DNA of 64,000 bases from Sinotaia quadrata (GCA_028829895.1 CM054178.1:21670006-21734005), one strand, 5' to 3'. Numbered from the stretch's first letter, positions 45,421-58,871 are shown. A program made the numbers and translations. The notes: generated from the letters alone by a model not told the origin.

Positions 45421-47273
45421 TGTGACACGCCTGGTGTGTTTACACTAATTAATAATTATATTTATTAATCAGTTGGTCATAATTACTTATCAACGATTAA
45501 TATTAAGATTAATTCCCGTTATAAGTCTACACACCACCGGCACATAACTTATCGCAGGTGGAATTTCTCACTTAAGGAATAGCCTAAAACATAACACATA
45601 AATCTCCTTTCATTCACTAGTCTAGCTCCCGAACCCCCATCCACCCACTAACTATTCCAGACATGCGTCAAGGCACGCGTAAGAAATATATAACAAAAAT
45701 AAGGATTTATTATGAAATAATATCTATAATAACAAGTAATAATTCAGAAAGAAACCAGTCTTTGTATCAATGTCCGAAACCCGATATTCTACTTAGAAAT
45801 TAATACTTAATTGGTTACAAAGTTGCCAATTCTTTACACGTGGTTAAATAGAGAGAGAGAGTGTTAACAATGAACAATGGGCTTGACCTGAGATGGCGAG
45901 TTGCCTCCCTGTCCCGTGATACGGCGAACGCTCCGTAATAACGGCCACTGTCAATTCTTTCCACTACTCTGCCTTTCTGTAGTGAGTCCTAGCTGGACGA
46001 AGGATTGAATTACAGCTACGTACTGTAAGTGATGACGGCCGAAGCATGGAAGCGAAGTTGAACCAAGCACTGCCTTTGGGCTTAGGTGTAATTCTTTCCA
46101 AAGGTATAAACGTAGAGAAACCCGCCTTTGGGCTTAGGTGTAATTCTTTCCAAAGGTGTAAACGTAGAGAAACCCGCCTTTGGGCTTAGGTGTAATTCTT
46201 TCCAAAGGTGTATAACGTAGAGAAAATACTGCCTTCGGGCTTAGGTGTAATTCTTTCCAAAGGTGTATAACGTAGAGAAAATACTGCCTTCGGGCTTAGG
46301 TGTAATTCTTTCCAAAGGTGTATAACGTAGAGAAAATACTGCCTTCGGGCTTAGGTGTAATTCTTTCCAAAGGTGTATAACGTAGAGAAAATACTGCCTT
46401 CGGGCTTAGGTGTAATTCTTTCCAAAGGTGTATAACGTAGAGAAAATACTGCCTTCGGGCTTAGGTGTAATTCTTTCCAAAGGTGTATAACGTAGAGAAA
46501 TTACTGCCTTCGGGCTTAGGTGTAATTCTTTCCAAAGGTGTATAACGTAGAGAAAATACTGCCTTCGGGCTTAGGTGTAATTCTTTCCAAAGGTGTATAA
46601 CGTAGAGAAAATACTGCCTTCGGGCTTAGGTGTAATTCTTTCCAAAGGTGTATAACGTAGAGAAAAGGCACACTCGCTGAAACATGTAAGAATGTAGCCC
46701 TCTTTTAGAAACAATTCATAATTCTCGATTCTCTCTGGTATCCTCTCTAACCATTCAACTTACATCTCATCTGCAAAAGATTGTTTAGCCCCATACATCC
46801 ACCATTCATTAATATAACATTCCAACCTAAATTATACATATTAATGAATCAAAAGCTAATTCTAATACATCTCAATTAACAAAGAATCCTAACATACTTC
46901 AGTAATATATGAACAGTATTTTAACATTTCAAACAGACAGCTTACCACGTGTTCTAACGGCCGCCTTTCAAAACCGGACTCGAATGTCTTGAAGAATATT
47001 TTCGCAGTGCCGGTACACGGCGCGGCCAGGGTATTTTATGGGAGTTAGGGCTTTAGATGGGTCAGAATCAGACACATGGCCTAATTTACACCGCTCTGTA
47101 CTGGACCATCTACGGTCTTTTCCCCCTCCCATCTGGTTGTACTTGGCAGGGCTGGACAGGGAGCAGTGTGACTGGACTGACTGTTGATTCGGATGGTCCC
47201 CTTTCCCGTTAGTGTAGAGGAGAAATAGTTAATCTCGGCCCGAATCAATTAGTGACGAATTCCGGGCGTCACA
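45421..47273. mobile_element. Solo LTR, 1,853 bp, 5-bp target duplication
   Basis: Begins TGTGACACGCC and ends GGGCGTCACA. It is flanked by GGGAG at 45416-45420 and 47274-47278. No internal region or second LTR is present, so it is most simply a solo LTR left by recombination. Transcription was probably on the minus strand: CATAAAATACC near 47032 read in reverse is TATA-like, and an AATAAA occurs in reverse near 45705. The family differs from the 23.9-kb element. Confidence 0.85.
46069..46664. repeat. 55-bp array inside the solo LTR
   Basis: Eleven copies of GCCTTCGGGCTTAGGTGTAA, TTCTTTCCAAAGGTG and TATAACGTAGAGAAAATACT. The middle copies are identical by eye; the first three are variants with TTTGGG. 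Confidence 0.96.
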
Positions 47274-47842
47274 GGGAGGTCATCTTGTCCTGAAAGAATT
47301 TTGGACAAAAACAAGAGTTAAATGTCCACCACATCACAGTTTTCTTAGGAAAGAATATCAGTAGGATTTGTGTGATATAAAGGTTGAACAAAGCTCATGC
47401 TGAACTTATGTGTAGGACCACTGATCCCAACAGGATTCGTGCTTTATTTCCCTTTCCCTAGATACGTTGTAATCACAATTAGTTGGTGAACAATATCTAA
47501 ATGTACATCAAAGGATTTGAATCACCAAGAGTTATTTCTCTATCATGTGCTCAGGTATGATACCGGAATGATTTAGTTCTACATAGATGATAAGATCACA
47601 TTCCAAGGTGTAGTTCTAGGTTTTTTAAAAAATGCTGTTTTGAATGATTATCTTTCTTGTAGAATGTAGATGTAAGACTGGGGATATAACTCTTGCTGAC
47701 GACATTATTTTGTATAGTCCGACTTATGGGATTGGAAAAATAATTTAAGAACAAGGGAAAGAACACTTTGTTACGGATATTTTCAGTTATCATCAAAAGT
47801 TATTTCCCTGGACCAAAATTTACAGAACTACAGAACTGCACA

Positions 47843-47845
<3 letters not shown>

Positions 47846-47884
<39 letters not shown>

Positions 47885-47894
47885 CACACAACAC

Positions 47895-47962
<68 letters not shown>
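47846..47962. repeat. (CA)n microsatellite
   Basis: About 117 bp of CA with AACACACAACACAA interruptions. Confidence 0.95.
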
Positions 47963-47964
<2 letters not shown>

Positions 47965-50900
47965 CGATCGATACTGGTCAAGACATCTGAAATCATTATA
48001 ATGACTCTAAACATAAATTACCAAATTAAAATTGTTAATGTTTAACCACTATAGTGACTCAAAATAAATCACCATTTTTTAAATTGTTAATATTTTAATC
48101 ATTATTTTTGATAAGCTAATCATTTCCTGGCATTTACTAATTTAGAAGTAAAATTAATTTGTTATTGATTATTTCAACGACAAAATAAAATTTATTATTG
48201 GGTTGCTTTGTCGTCCTCACATAGATACTCATTATTATTACTATTTCAAGAAAATGACAACTACGGGAAATAAATGTTATTATTATTGCCAACTTTATTC
48301 TCACAAAATGAAAGTCACAAGAGTTTCTTACATCAAGTGGGTTAGTTCACTATTTGTAACATATACATGTAAGAGATTTGAAAGTCACAACTTGACCCAC
48401 ATAAATCAATAACAATAATTAAACTGTTTGTAATGTATGAAAGCACTTTTAGAAATTTTAATATTGGATGAAAATGCACAAATGACAAAACTGATCATGA
48501 TAAACTTTATTTTAAAAAAAAATAAAAATTTCAGTTTGTTTCTTTGAAGAGAGTGAGTATAAGATACATCATATGTCATGTTTGTGTATTTTAAAAAATA
48601 CAAATCGTTAATGGCCTTGGTATAAAATTGCAAAACCATGTATAGACAACGTAATAATATAATGATTTAATATAAACATTTTAAATCAATTAGGCAATGT
48701 CTAACCCCCTTCTGGGTATGAATGAATTATTATACAGGTAAGATGATTATGTCAGTCAGTTCTCTAATTATTAATCACATATTAATTGCTTTGTGCACAG
48801 ATCTATTACCGCTATAAATTATAAATGAAGATAATATTCCTTGAGGTTACGATAACGTCCTGTGCAACCGGACCTGCTTAATATTATTGCCACTGGCCTG
48901 TTTAATTATAATCTTTATAGCCCCGAGAACAAGGTGCTTTGACAACATTGAATACATGACAGACATAGAAAGATACAGATAACAAACAACAATTATATAT
49001 ATATGGTTATGAATCTAATCCACAGTAGAAAAATAAATACACACACTTGTCACAAACTTTTACTATTGCATAATTTAATAAGACATATTGAACAAATGAT
49101 CTTGCAATACTCACCAAACACTTTTACACAAATCTGTCGCGATGTGACATAGAAATGAGTTATAACGAAAAGTTTTATTAGTTAATGCTACATAACATCT
49201 ACAGGTGTTCTACAGAGTATGGACCACTGGTTAAAATATACATATCTTCAACTATTATGCCGATGTGCTGGTGGGCCGCCGCCAATATCTATAATACGTG
49301 TCTCACACTCACAATATCACACGCCCAATAAGTGTGGTATATGCCTTATATCACTTTGCGGGAAGAGTAGGTCTAACTATGAAGACTGATTTCATTAAGC
49401 GAATGCTCAAAAAGAAACATCTCGTATTCATCTTTCAAAGAACATAATTCTCTTTGAACTTTGGCAATTCTTATGAAAATAGAGTGTTTTCCAAATTAGA
49501 CACAATATATGAAATGAGAATTAAAGCGGGGTTGGGTGGTGGTGGTGTTACTCTTGTAATTGTCGTAAATGCTTACCGCGCTCGACAGTGAGTTGAATGA
49601 TGTCGACTGTTTTGTTTGTGTTTACATCACTCCTAGTCAGGATAATCGAAACAAGGCAAAAATTGTTAACAGCAACAACTACAAAAAATTAATTTCTGCT
49701 CCAGTTGTAAACGAAACCCTTTAATTGTTTCTCACCATAGCAGATACATTTACTGCTGACGTAAGCAAACGCTCAACTTTTATAATTTTGTTATAAAACT
49801 AGCAGTTAGTCATTTATGACTAGTCTCTTCTTATACGTTGCTCGATGCCTCTGGTGTTATATATTTTTTTAATTATTTGCTAGCCTTCCTGACGTTTTGT
49901 ACACTGTTGTACTGTTCCTGTAGTGTGTATGAAAAGTATCAGATATTATTTTGTTAGTCAGTTTTATTAGATCTATACGTTGTTCTCTTTTGCATTCTAC
50001 ATCCGTACGTGTAACTTTAATTCAATACGATGACTAAAGCGTGATGAGTTTGTTTTGATCTTATTATAAGCATATGTAATCATTAACATTAATTAATTCA
50101 TCGGAATAAAGTTAATACATCGTTAATTTAATTTCTGCACCCATAATTGAAAATTTTCTAATGTGCTGATGCATAATTCATGAGTAATTGAATATTATGC
50201 ATACATGAGATCCGTGGTCCGTAATGTTATTGAGTGAAAATTATTTTAAATCCATACGATTACTGGGGTTACTTGGAGAGAACTCATTATTTTTGAAAGT
50301 TTGACAAAATAGCCATCCCAATCTGATTCTGAGTGAAAAATACAAACAACCTTCTAGTTAAACTAATTTTTGAAAATTTTGATTTATCTATTTGATTTTA
50401 CTTATAATCATACATTATTTATTATAATTGTTATTTGTAGTTTTTAACAGTTACATTAATTCTTTTTTATATCTGAGTCCTAACATAACAACACGAGTTA
50501 ATTCCCTTGTTGTCTTCATGTTACATTTAATGAAGTGACGTCATACATCAACAAGATCGTCGAATGTCATTGACAAATAATCTGGGTGGACACTCAACAG
50601 AAGTTTCGACGTCCACAAACAAAGTCTGTTTTCATTGTTCTGATGTTGATGATTTGCTTTTAATTGATTTCTATGACGTCACTAAAATTAAATTGATGAA
50701 GAAAGCAAACCTATCAAAATCATGTTTGATGCTGAATAAAGAAGCCATATACATACAAGTCATGTTTGAAGTGACATGAAATGAATCACATCTAGAAATC
50801 GCCCTAAAGCAATATTTTCTCCGTATTTAAATCTCATTTGCTATTCTGTTATCTACAATTAAAAAAACGTCAGCTTTTTAAAAAAAAAAGACCTTTCTAA

Positions 50901-51834
50901 GAGCACTGAATAGACAATAGCTCGACTCATGTGTAATTACGTAGCTGTAAGGGAGAGACCCATGCGATTGACAGTCTACATCTGTCTCTACAGAAGCACC
51001 ACTAAACGACAAATTAAAGATGTACAATAGACCAAGAGAACAGCTGAAAGAATTTTTGACGATAGACTACTCGTTGATTATTTGTTTAGGGATGGTCTCC
51101 CCCTTTATAGATTTCTATTCCTCCTCTTTGGTTAAGGGGCGTTAATTTGGTTTTGGTCCTTGATTCAGTATCTATAAGAACAATAACTTGTCCGCACAAC
51201 AGCGGTTATCTCAGCTCACTCGGTGTCCCCCAGACAATGCACTTAAATTCTGAAGTTTCACAAAGTTTCATTGATTGTAAGCAAACGATATTTAGCGGAG
51301 GGTGGTGCTTATTCCAGTGTACGATATTTGCACGATAACATAATAAGCATGCTCCCGCGTATACAATTCAACACATGCGCACTGAAGCGTACAAATCGTA
51401 TCAGCAGACATCCAGTGTGTAACATAGTGTGTAACAGTTCAATGGACTGATATATACATAGATAGATAGATATACAAACTTTCGATTAGATACATAGATC
51501 ACATAGTTCAAATAATTGTTCATTTTTTTTCTTTTTTCAATTGCCTCATTATTTACAAATTACATTGCTCACTGAAGGTAATATTTTTTTTAATTGCTCT
51601 ACTAAATACGAACTATAATACAGAGTTTGTGTAATTTATAGGGGTATTTTTTTGTTCTTGTTTTGCAATTGCTTATTAATGTATCAAATACACAACGGTA
51701 TAAACTTCCTATGACTTTTATTTTACTATTGTTTATTACATACCAAATAAAGACGCTGATAACATTTTATGTATTTTTAAAATTGTACTATTGCCAATTG
51801 AAATACCAAGTATACGACAGTATTAATTTTCTAT

Positions 51835-52020
51835 GACTTTTATTTAACTATTGCCTTTTTTAAATACCAAATACACGATAATGATAACATCCTAAGATTT
51901 TAATTTTACTATTGCCTTTTAAAATACCAAATACGCGATAATGATAACATCCTAAGATTTTTATTTTACTATTGCCTTTTAAAATACCAAATACACGATA
52001 ATGATAACATTCTAATATAC
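51835..52020. repeat. 60-bp minisatellite
   Basis: Three close copies of TTTTACTATTGCCTTTTAAA, ATACCAAATACACGATAATGATAACAT and CCTAAGATTTT, with older degenerate copies back to about 51650. Confidence 0.92.
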
Positions 52021-52463
52021 CAAATACTCCACTCATGAAAGTTACGATTGTATTACAAGTGTGTCGTTGAAAGGAGTACACTGTTTATTTAAATTATAAA
52101 GTTACGAAGTGTTATTCATTATCTTTTCCATCGTCTACCACATCTTCCACTTTCACTTCTTACTTCCTTCTACAGTTCTACACACAGCCTTTAACTGGAA
52201 TCATGTCACCTGGACCATTATTAGAATCGTTAGTTGCTGTTGGAATCAAATCATTAACTGTTTATGTTAGTTTCTATCGCAGAAACTTTGCGCCCACCCC
52301 GCAACAAAAGAAAGGAAGAAAACATCAGATATAAGTTTGGTTGCAGTCTATAAAGTGGAATATACATATCCCCATCTCACCCACAGCCCATATACTTGAT
52401 TACGCTCTTTGTTGGAAAGTTATTATTAGACAAAGTCACGTGATTCTAAGCATCTAATATATT

Positions 52464-52554
52464 TATATAGCGAACAACCACGCAGACGCTAAACAACACT
52501 GCAAGACTCTGTGCTACATCAGCTCTCTACTGACCAGTTGCAGCTACTTTTGTG
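52464..52554 (+). promoter_or_regulatory. Candidate promoter and leader exon of C1q gene 4
   Basis: TATATAG at 52464-52470 is preceded by an E-box CACGTG at 52438. The probable leader exon starts near 52493 and ends at TTTTGTG|GTACGT (52554/52555). It would splice to the acceptor CTTTTCCTAAG (ending 54506) just before the gene 4 ATG, with a 1.95-kb intron. The pairing is inference, but each signal is good. Confidence 0.5.
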
Positions 52555-53184
52555 GTACGTTTTATTATTACATGTAAATGTATAGATTTTCTTTTCCATT
52601 TCAAGAGTTTTCTCAAATTTAATTGTATATAGGCTTATAAATTAAAATATAATAATTGCTATTTTATTTGCGAACAATTGTTTGCTTGTAATATGCACGC
52701 TCTGGCTAAATTAATTTACACACACGCACACATAAAATTATATCCAAGGTTAATTTCACTCGTTTCAAGGACTTTTATATTTGCCGGCTCTTTATTTTCT
52801 AAAGTTGGCCGATTGCTGTAGATTTCTAGTGCAGACAAGAACAAAATTTATTAATGAGCAAAATAATTCCAGCCGTTTGAAAAATATACACATTCTTTGA
52901 TAAATAATAAAATTAAAATTCGTGGTGATATATAAGCTCTTAATTAACACGAGCTGTGTCCAAATAAATTCCAGTTTCAAGCACGAATAACTCAAATTAA
53001 ACGTTCTTTTGGTACTCGGCAAATACTTCGGAATATTTTAAGACTATTATCTATCGTTTAATTTCTAATTTCACCCATAATATAATATTGTCGTGGCTCC
53101 AACTAAAATGATGTTTATTTTTATAATAAAATCTGCAAACTTCAGATCATAAGAAAACTGATCAATCAATCCATAATACATCGA

Positions 53185-53189
<5 letters not shown>

Positions 53190-53254
<65 letters not shown>
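53190..53254. repeat. (CA)n microsatellite
   Basis: About 32 uninterrupted CA units in the putative leader intron of C1q gene 4. Confidence 0.95.
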
Positions 53255-53256
<2 letters not shown>

Positions 53257-53619
53257 ATACATGCATATACAATCGAAATATTACTGCAAGAAAAAAGAAG
53301 AGTACTTAGATGATAAATGCCATAAATGTTTCTTTGTTCGACATTTCCAACGATTTTAAGGATAAGTAGCGCGCCGAGTAAATAAAAACGTAGATAAAAA
53401 TAGAAATAAAATATTTATAGACGACTGTCTAAAAGTGTAGTCATAATAAAGAAATATCAAGCCTGAAAATGACAGATGACTGTCAGTATTGATAATGCAA
53501 ATTATTCTTTTCAAAACTTGTTATCTGATATTTTAGAAATTTTAATTTCTGTCTCATTAGTTTTCGAATTGAAGAGAACAATTGGTCTTAAAAGGACATG
53601 AAGCGGAGAAAATGAACAG

Positions 53620-53950
53620 AACAGTTGGTGTTAAAACGATATGAAGAGAACAGTTGGTGTTAAAACGATATGAAGAGAACAGTTGGTGTTAAAACGATAT
53701 GAAGAGAACAGTTGGTGTTAAAACGATATGAAGAGAACAGTTGGTGTTAAAACGATATGAAGAGAACAGTTGGTGTTAAAACGATATGAAGAGAATAGTT
53801 GGTGTTAAAGCGACACGAAACTGAGAAAATGAAGAGAACTGTTGGCGTTAAAAGGATATAGAGCTGAGGAAATGAAGAAAACAGTTAGTGTTAAAATGAC
53901 ATAAAGCTGAGAAAATGAAGAGAACAATTGGTCTTAAAACGACATGAAGC
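53620..53950. repeat. 29-bp minisatellite
   Basis: Six close copies of GAACAGTTGGTGTTAAAACG and ATATGAAGA, followed by longer degenerate copies containing AGCTGAGAAAATGAAG. Confidence 0.94.
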
Positions 53951-54527
53951 TGAGAAACCAAACAGAATGATTAATGCGTAAGAAACAAGAAAAACAAGAT
54001 TTGTCAAAAAGACTAATAAAGAAGTCGATTTCGTGATATACTAAGAAAAGATAACTGTAGAAATCCACTAAGAAAAGATAACTGTAGAAATCCACGTCAA
54101 AAAGACACTTTCAGACATATCTGAGTGACAAAATAGCTATGTTACTATGACAACAGATAAAGGTTCGTTAAAATTAGTTTTTCTGCTTTGGTCTGTGACT
54201 CATCTTTGCTGTTACGCAAAGTTTATTCGGAAATGCCATTGACATCTCGTTACAAAAGTATCTTAAGTTTTTAAAAATATTTCTATCTTCCATTTTTCTT
54301 GATTTATAGTCTGTTTGTATCTGTTTTGTATGTCGGGCTTTATGCACTGTGCATGTTTTCTTTATTTCCTTTCTATGTAATTGATGTCATTCGATTATGC
54401 ATAATATGCACTATTTATTTTTAATAATGATAAAGATTGTAAAAATACACACTTCTGATTTAATACAAAGAATATTAATTGCAATGATTTTATTTCTTTT
54501 CCTAAGGTACTCGTCTCAGTCAGAATT

Positions 54528-57500
54528 ATGATTCCTGCCGTTCTGCTGTTTGTAAATCTGTTTCTGTGCTGCCAAGGTTCCAATGACATATTGCACCGTA
54601 ATGAACTATTCAAACTGAGGTCACTTGTCAAAAAGCTCTCTTTGCCACTTATAGAAACGAGAAATAATTTGTCAACGCCCAGTATCACACTTGGTAGGTT
54701 TGTTTTCTTGTACAAACTTTTCACCTCTTTGCAAAACCTCTCTGACACAAGTACGCGTGCATTCCTATTCTATCGTACCTGCTTTGTTAACTATTTCTGC
54801 AATACGATCCTTACCACCAATTCACAAATAAATTAAGTTTAGTAGTGTGAAATCCAATGTGCTGTCTAACTATAAGTCCTTTGCGCCATCACATGGTACT
54901 GATATAATTATATTTACGACTAATTTGTCCCCAAATCATCTCTTATTCTGGCATGAGGAATATTCATGTTTCTCAGTCAAGAACACAAAACTCTCATGCT
55001 TGATTAGAACTATTATGTTGTGATTACTAACTCCCTTGTTTGTACATCATGACACAGCCCTCACCTAACTCTCAACTGAATTAATTAGAATGATATATTT
55101 TAACAATAGTTAGAGTTATCACAACTTTATTAAAACAGCAAAGAAAATTATTTGTCATCATCATGTCCAACAAGATCAAGGTTACATTACATTCAGCGGG
55201 TTAAGGTGGGAGTGAGTTTTCATTTCATTCTTATCAGTCCTACTAACTTGCACAAATGGTCTGGAATACTACATTTGTACTATATCTTGGTATACTCAAT
55301 TTGTGCAATCTACTGATACATTCCATTTGGACAATCCACTGATACATTCCATTTGGACAATCCACTGATACAAATACAGGTACCCTTCAGTTGTAAACTC
55401 ACCGACTGACTCACAGCGCGCTATTGCTCTTCCTGCACAGCGGAACTATTTGCAGCTCTGGTTCTTGTTGAGAAATCAGTTTTCACAGTGATTGTGAACT
55501 GTTTCTCACGACACTAACACGTTTCAAAGGTTAGTAGTTTAGCATGTCCCAAGGCTATTTGCAAGATGCAATTTGTGTCCAGATAAGCACATCGTGCATC
55601 ATACACTGATCCCAGGACTTGCACATTCATCACTGATCCCAGGACTTGCACATTCATCACTGACTGATAGATTTATGTCTGCTTTACATTCACTGCCAAC
55701 ATTCCTATTTCACGAAAGACTGCAACTAGATTCTAGAGAGGGATTAATTTCTTCAATAGATAGACAAATGACCTATAATTGTGGGAGATTGTGAGAGGGA
55801 TTCTTAACCCACGTTCATCATTTAATAGTGCTCAGATTCCTACACATTCATCGTGTTTGTCCCTTTCATTTGTTGTTGTTTCCTTTTACCAAGCAGCGCT
55901 GGGTATCCTTAGTACAACAACTATTAAAATCATCAGCTAGCTAGGTATCACTAGTTCAACAACTAGTGCAATCATCAGGCTTGCTAGGTGTCACTAGTAC
56001 TACTGCCATTACGATCATCAAGCAAACTAGGTATCACCATTTTAACAGCTAGTGCAATCATCATGCAGTGCTAGGTGTCACTAGTACAACTAATGCAATC
56101 ATCATGTAGTGCTAGGTGTTACTAGTACAACAACTAATGCAATCATCATGTAGTGCTAGGTGTCACTAGACCCAAACTCATTAAAATCATCATGCAGTGC
56201 TAGGTATTACTAGCACAACACCCTTTGCAATCATCATGCACTGTCATGTATCATTTTGTCCACGTACATTTCAATCATCATGGAGATATAAATACACTGG
56301 TCCATTGATCTTGCATTAGTGACCAGTGCTTGTTCACAGATTGCAAAGATCATAGTGGCACTAACTGGGTCCGTGTGGGGGGGGGGGGGGCAATCTACAA
56401 ATGTGACATTCGGGCGCCTATCTGGTTGTTTTCTCTTGGACAAGACACCACTTTTTTTTTAGATAGGTCTTAATCACTAATTTAGATAATAGGATAGACA
56501 AACTCTAGAACTGTGAGGAAACATTCATGACTGCTAACTCTACAACATAAATCTATTCCTGAGATTGGAGCCATCGAACGACATTCATACCCAATCTTTT
56601 GTGAGCAACGACGCATTCTGCTGACCCAAAAGATGTCAACTCACAGTGATCTGCAAAATCAATGGACGCTATGTAAAGCAGAAGTGAATCAGTCAATCAA
56701 ACTTTCCCATACAATCAGTAACACACTTTTGTCACAAAATAAATTCACGCGCACGCGCGCGCACACACACACACACAGACACACACACACAACACACACA
56801 CTGTAACAGAGCTGAAATACGAAATAACTTTCAAGATGCGATATTCACATCTTGCTCTAGTAATTGAGATTCCCACTTCCCTATAGAGAAGAATATAATA
56901 CCAGTGAAAGTAACTGCTTCTCATCTCATAAACCTTCACTTTTTCCACCGTAGCAAATTATCCTTCCATTTTTGAATACATATCTCTATTTCATTCAGCA
57001 CCACCTGCTCCCGATAGCGAAAATTAGAAGCATATTCGAAACCCAAGTCAAAGAGAAAAACACACAGAATCCATGGCTATATTATTTTCATCATTTCATA
57101 CACACTCTGCATTGATTAATAATAATTATAAAATCATTTTGGAATGGATTTGAATTCTAAATTTTTAAAAGGAGTATCTTTAGTTATGTTTATGACCATG
57201 AGTTAAGTTTTACACTTAAGATCTGACCTTCACACTGAACGCTCATTTCACTGTACACTGCATGCAATGTAAACTTTAAATAATGTTTATATTATGCCAT
57301 ATAAAGCTATTGTGTACAGTACATTTTATGATTTGCAGTCGTATTTACTTTTGAATATCGGAAATAGTTATTAATTGTATTGTAATTCTGTTGAAATGTT
57401 ATTATATTTTCGCCAATACAGAGGCTAGCCGACACCACGTCTCGTTCTTGGCTCAACTGCAGCCTTCCGATCCAGTTAATATTTCCACTATCATTCCTTA

Positions 57501-57837
57501 CAAGCATGTCATCTTTAATCTTGGAAATGGCTATGACCCCGCAAGTGGCATCTTTACAGTTCCATTTTCAGGAGTCTATGCATTCTTAACTCAGTTCTTG
57601 GCAGAGAGAGAGCACTCTATTCGACTCTTGGTGGACATAACAGTGAATGACTATTCAGTTTCTCATTTGGCGTTCTACTCTGAAGGTTCAAGCGAATTCG
57701 GCATTAGTGACTCTACAGCAGTAGTCGTTTCGCTTAAGTCTGGAGACAGAGTAGGTGTATTCTTACAAGAAAGTGAACACGCTGTCCGGGGTGGGTTTCA
57801 CTCATTATTCTCAGGTTCACTTCTCTACCCAACGTAA
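54528..57837 (+). CDS. C1q domain-containing secreted protein, gene 4
   Basis: Predicted 193-aa protein. Coding exon 1 (54528-54693, 166 nt): signal peptide MIPAVLLFVNLFLCC, then NDILHRNELFKLRSLVKKLS and a coiled-coil neck. Donor CTTG|GTAGGTTTG, the same extended donor as gene 3. Exon 2 (57422-57837, 416 nt) follows CGCCAATACAG, a weak pyrimidine tract. It encodes EASRHHVSFLAQLQP, YKHVIFNLGNGYDP, GIFTVPFSGVYAF, STAVVVSLKSGDRVGVF and LFSGSLLYPT. Intron 2,728 bp, phase 1. Relative to gene 3 there is an expanded loop (YSEGSSEFGISD) and an acidic ESEHAVRGG loop near the end; C1q ligand specificity lies in loops, so a different ligand is possible. ATTAAA follows the stop at 57955. Confidence 0.9.
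54850..57400. other. Intron of C1q gene 4 with repeats
   Basis: Contains a 27-bp duplication (about 55603-55660, CACTGATCCCAGGACTTGCA). Also a degenerate array of about 44 bp (55895-56250, ATCATCATGCAGTGCTAGGT and CACTAGTACAACAACTA), a G tract (56377-56389) and a CA array (56758-56800). No other gene seen. Confidence 0.75.
55895..56250. repeat. About 44-bp degenerate minisatellite
   Basis: Eight copies built on GCTAGGTGTCACTAGTACAA and CTAATGCAATCATCATG. Confidence 0.9.
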
Positions 57838-57954
57838 AGACACTGCATGTAAAAGTATAAGCCGTGTTTTCCTTGAAGATTCACTTTCATGATGCATGAT
57901 CCTAATTCGAATCCACAACTGTAATAGTACTTGGATACATCTTTCTTGTTTTGC

Positions 57955-57960
57955 ATTAAA
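57955..57960 (+). promoter_or_regulatory. Variant poly(A) signal of C1q gene 4
   Basis: ATTAAA about 118 nt past the stop, the same spacing as the AATAAA of the other three genes. Confidence 0.55.
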
Positions 57961-58478
57961 AACGATCTCTACATTGTTTCTGTTTCACTTGTTTCTATAC
58001 CCTTCTCATTTCTCCCCGTCACCAACACCCCCCCTTCCAGCTCCGAGAGTGAAGCAGAGGTGGTGCAGTGATTGTCTGTACCATGTCAGACCTGTTTGCT
58101 GTCCATCACAGTGGTCCACACACATACACCATAGATGTCTGTCTGTCTCTCTTTATTATGCGTGCAGGGGGTTACGTGTGCTTATGTGTTTGCATGCTAG
58201 ATTGCGTATGGAATGTAACATGTTAACAACCACACTCACCCACTCTCAAAACAATAGCAGTCAAGATATTATGAGTATAAGTTAAGTTTATTATTTTAGG
58301 GGGGTCTCTCTCATGTGGTAACTATAAATCATCCATCATAAACACTCTCTCTGAGAACAGGGGTAACTTCTAAACAAGGAGTGATGATAAAACAACAAAT
58401 CCCGTTATCATCAATTATAATGCAAGACATAAGATTATTTTTAAAATGTCAGAAAATGTCCAGGAGCTACTCAGCTCC

Positions 58479-58871
58479 CACACAAGCTATAGGAAAACAG
58501 GAAAAACCACAAGAGACGACAATTAAAAACACGCATGAAATACTGCACACTGAACAGCAATCTTACATTCACAAACAACAATATGAAGAATGCCAGTCTC
58601 TTCGGAGATCGGGTTGATAATTTAGCCCGGACGCATTCAATAAATATTGAAATATTAAAATATGTAATTTCAAGAATATGAGATGGACATTCACTGAGAC
58701 CCTAGGCTACATGAAGGCAATCTAAAGGAATGTATTTATAGTCACAACTGCACACCTTCAGTCAAGTTGTAGACAAACTCTATCAAAGTACTTTTACTGT
58801 TCACTCACAAATACTCAGTGTTTTTAATTGTCGTCTCTTGTGGTTTTTCCTGTTTTCTTATAGCTTGTGTG
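58479..58871. repeat. 54-bp inverted repeat with 285-bp loop
   Basis: The left arm 58479-58532 starts CACACAAGCTATAGGAAAAC. The right arm 58818-58871 is its reverse complement (ends TTTTCTTATAGCTTGTGTG) with one visible mismatch. No target duplication was seen, so it could be a foldback element, an inverted duplication or a hairpin RNA source. Confidence 0.85.

Larger units (their letters stand above)
47279..52430. other. Gene-free stretch
   Basis: AT-rich with a large CA array (47846-47962) and a 60-bp repeat (51835-52020). I recognise no gene. Short open frames, for example 50564-50779 (71 codons), show no domain. Confidence 0.55.
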
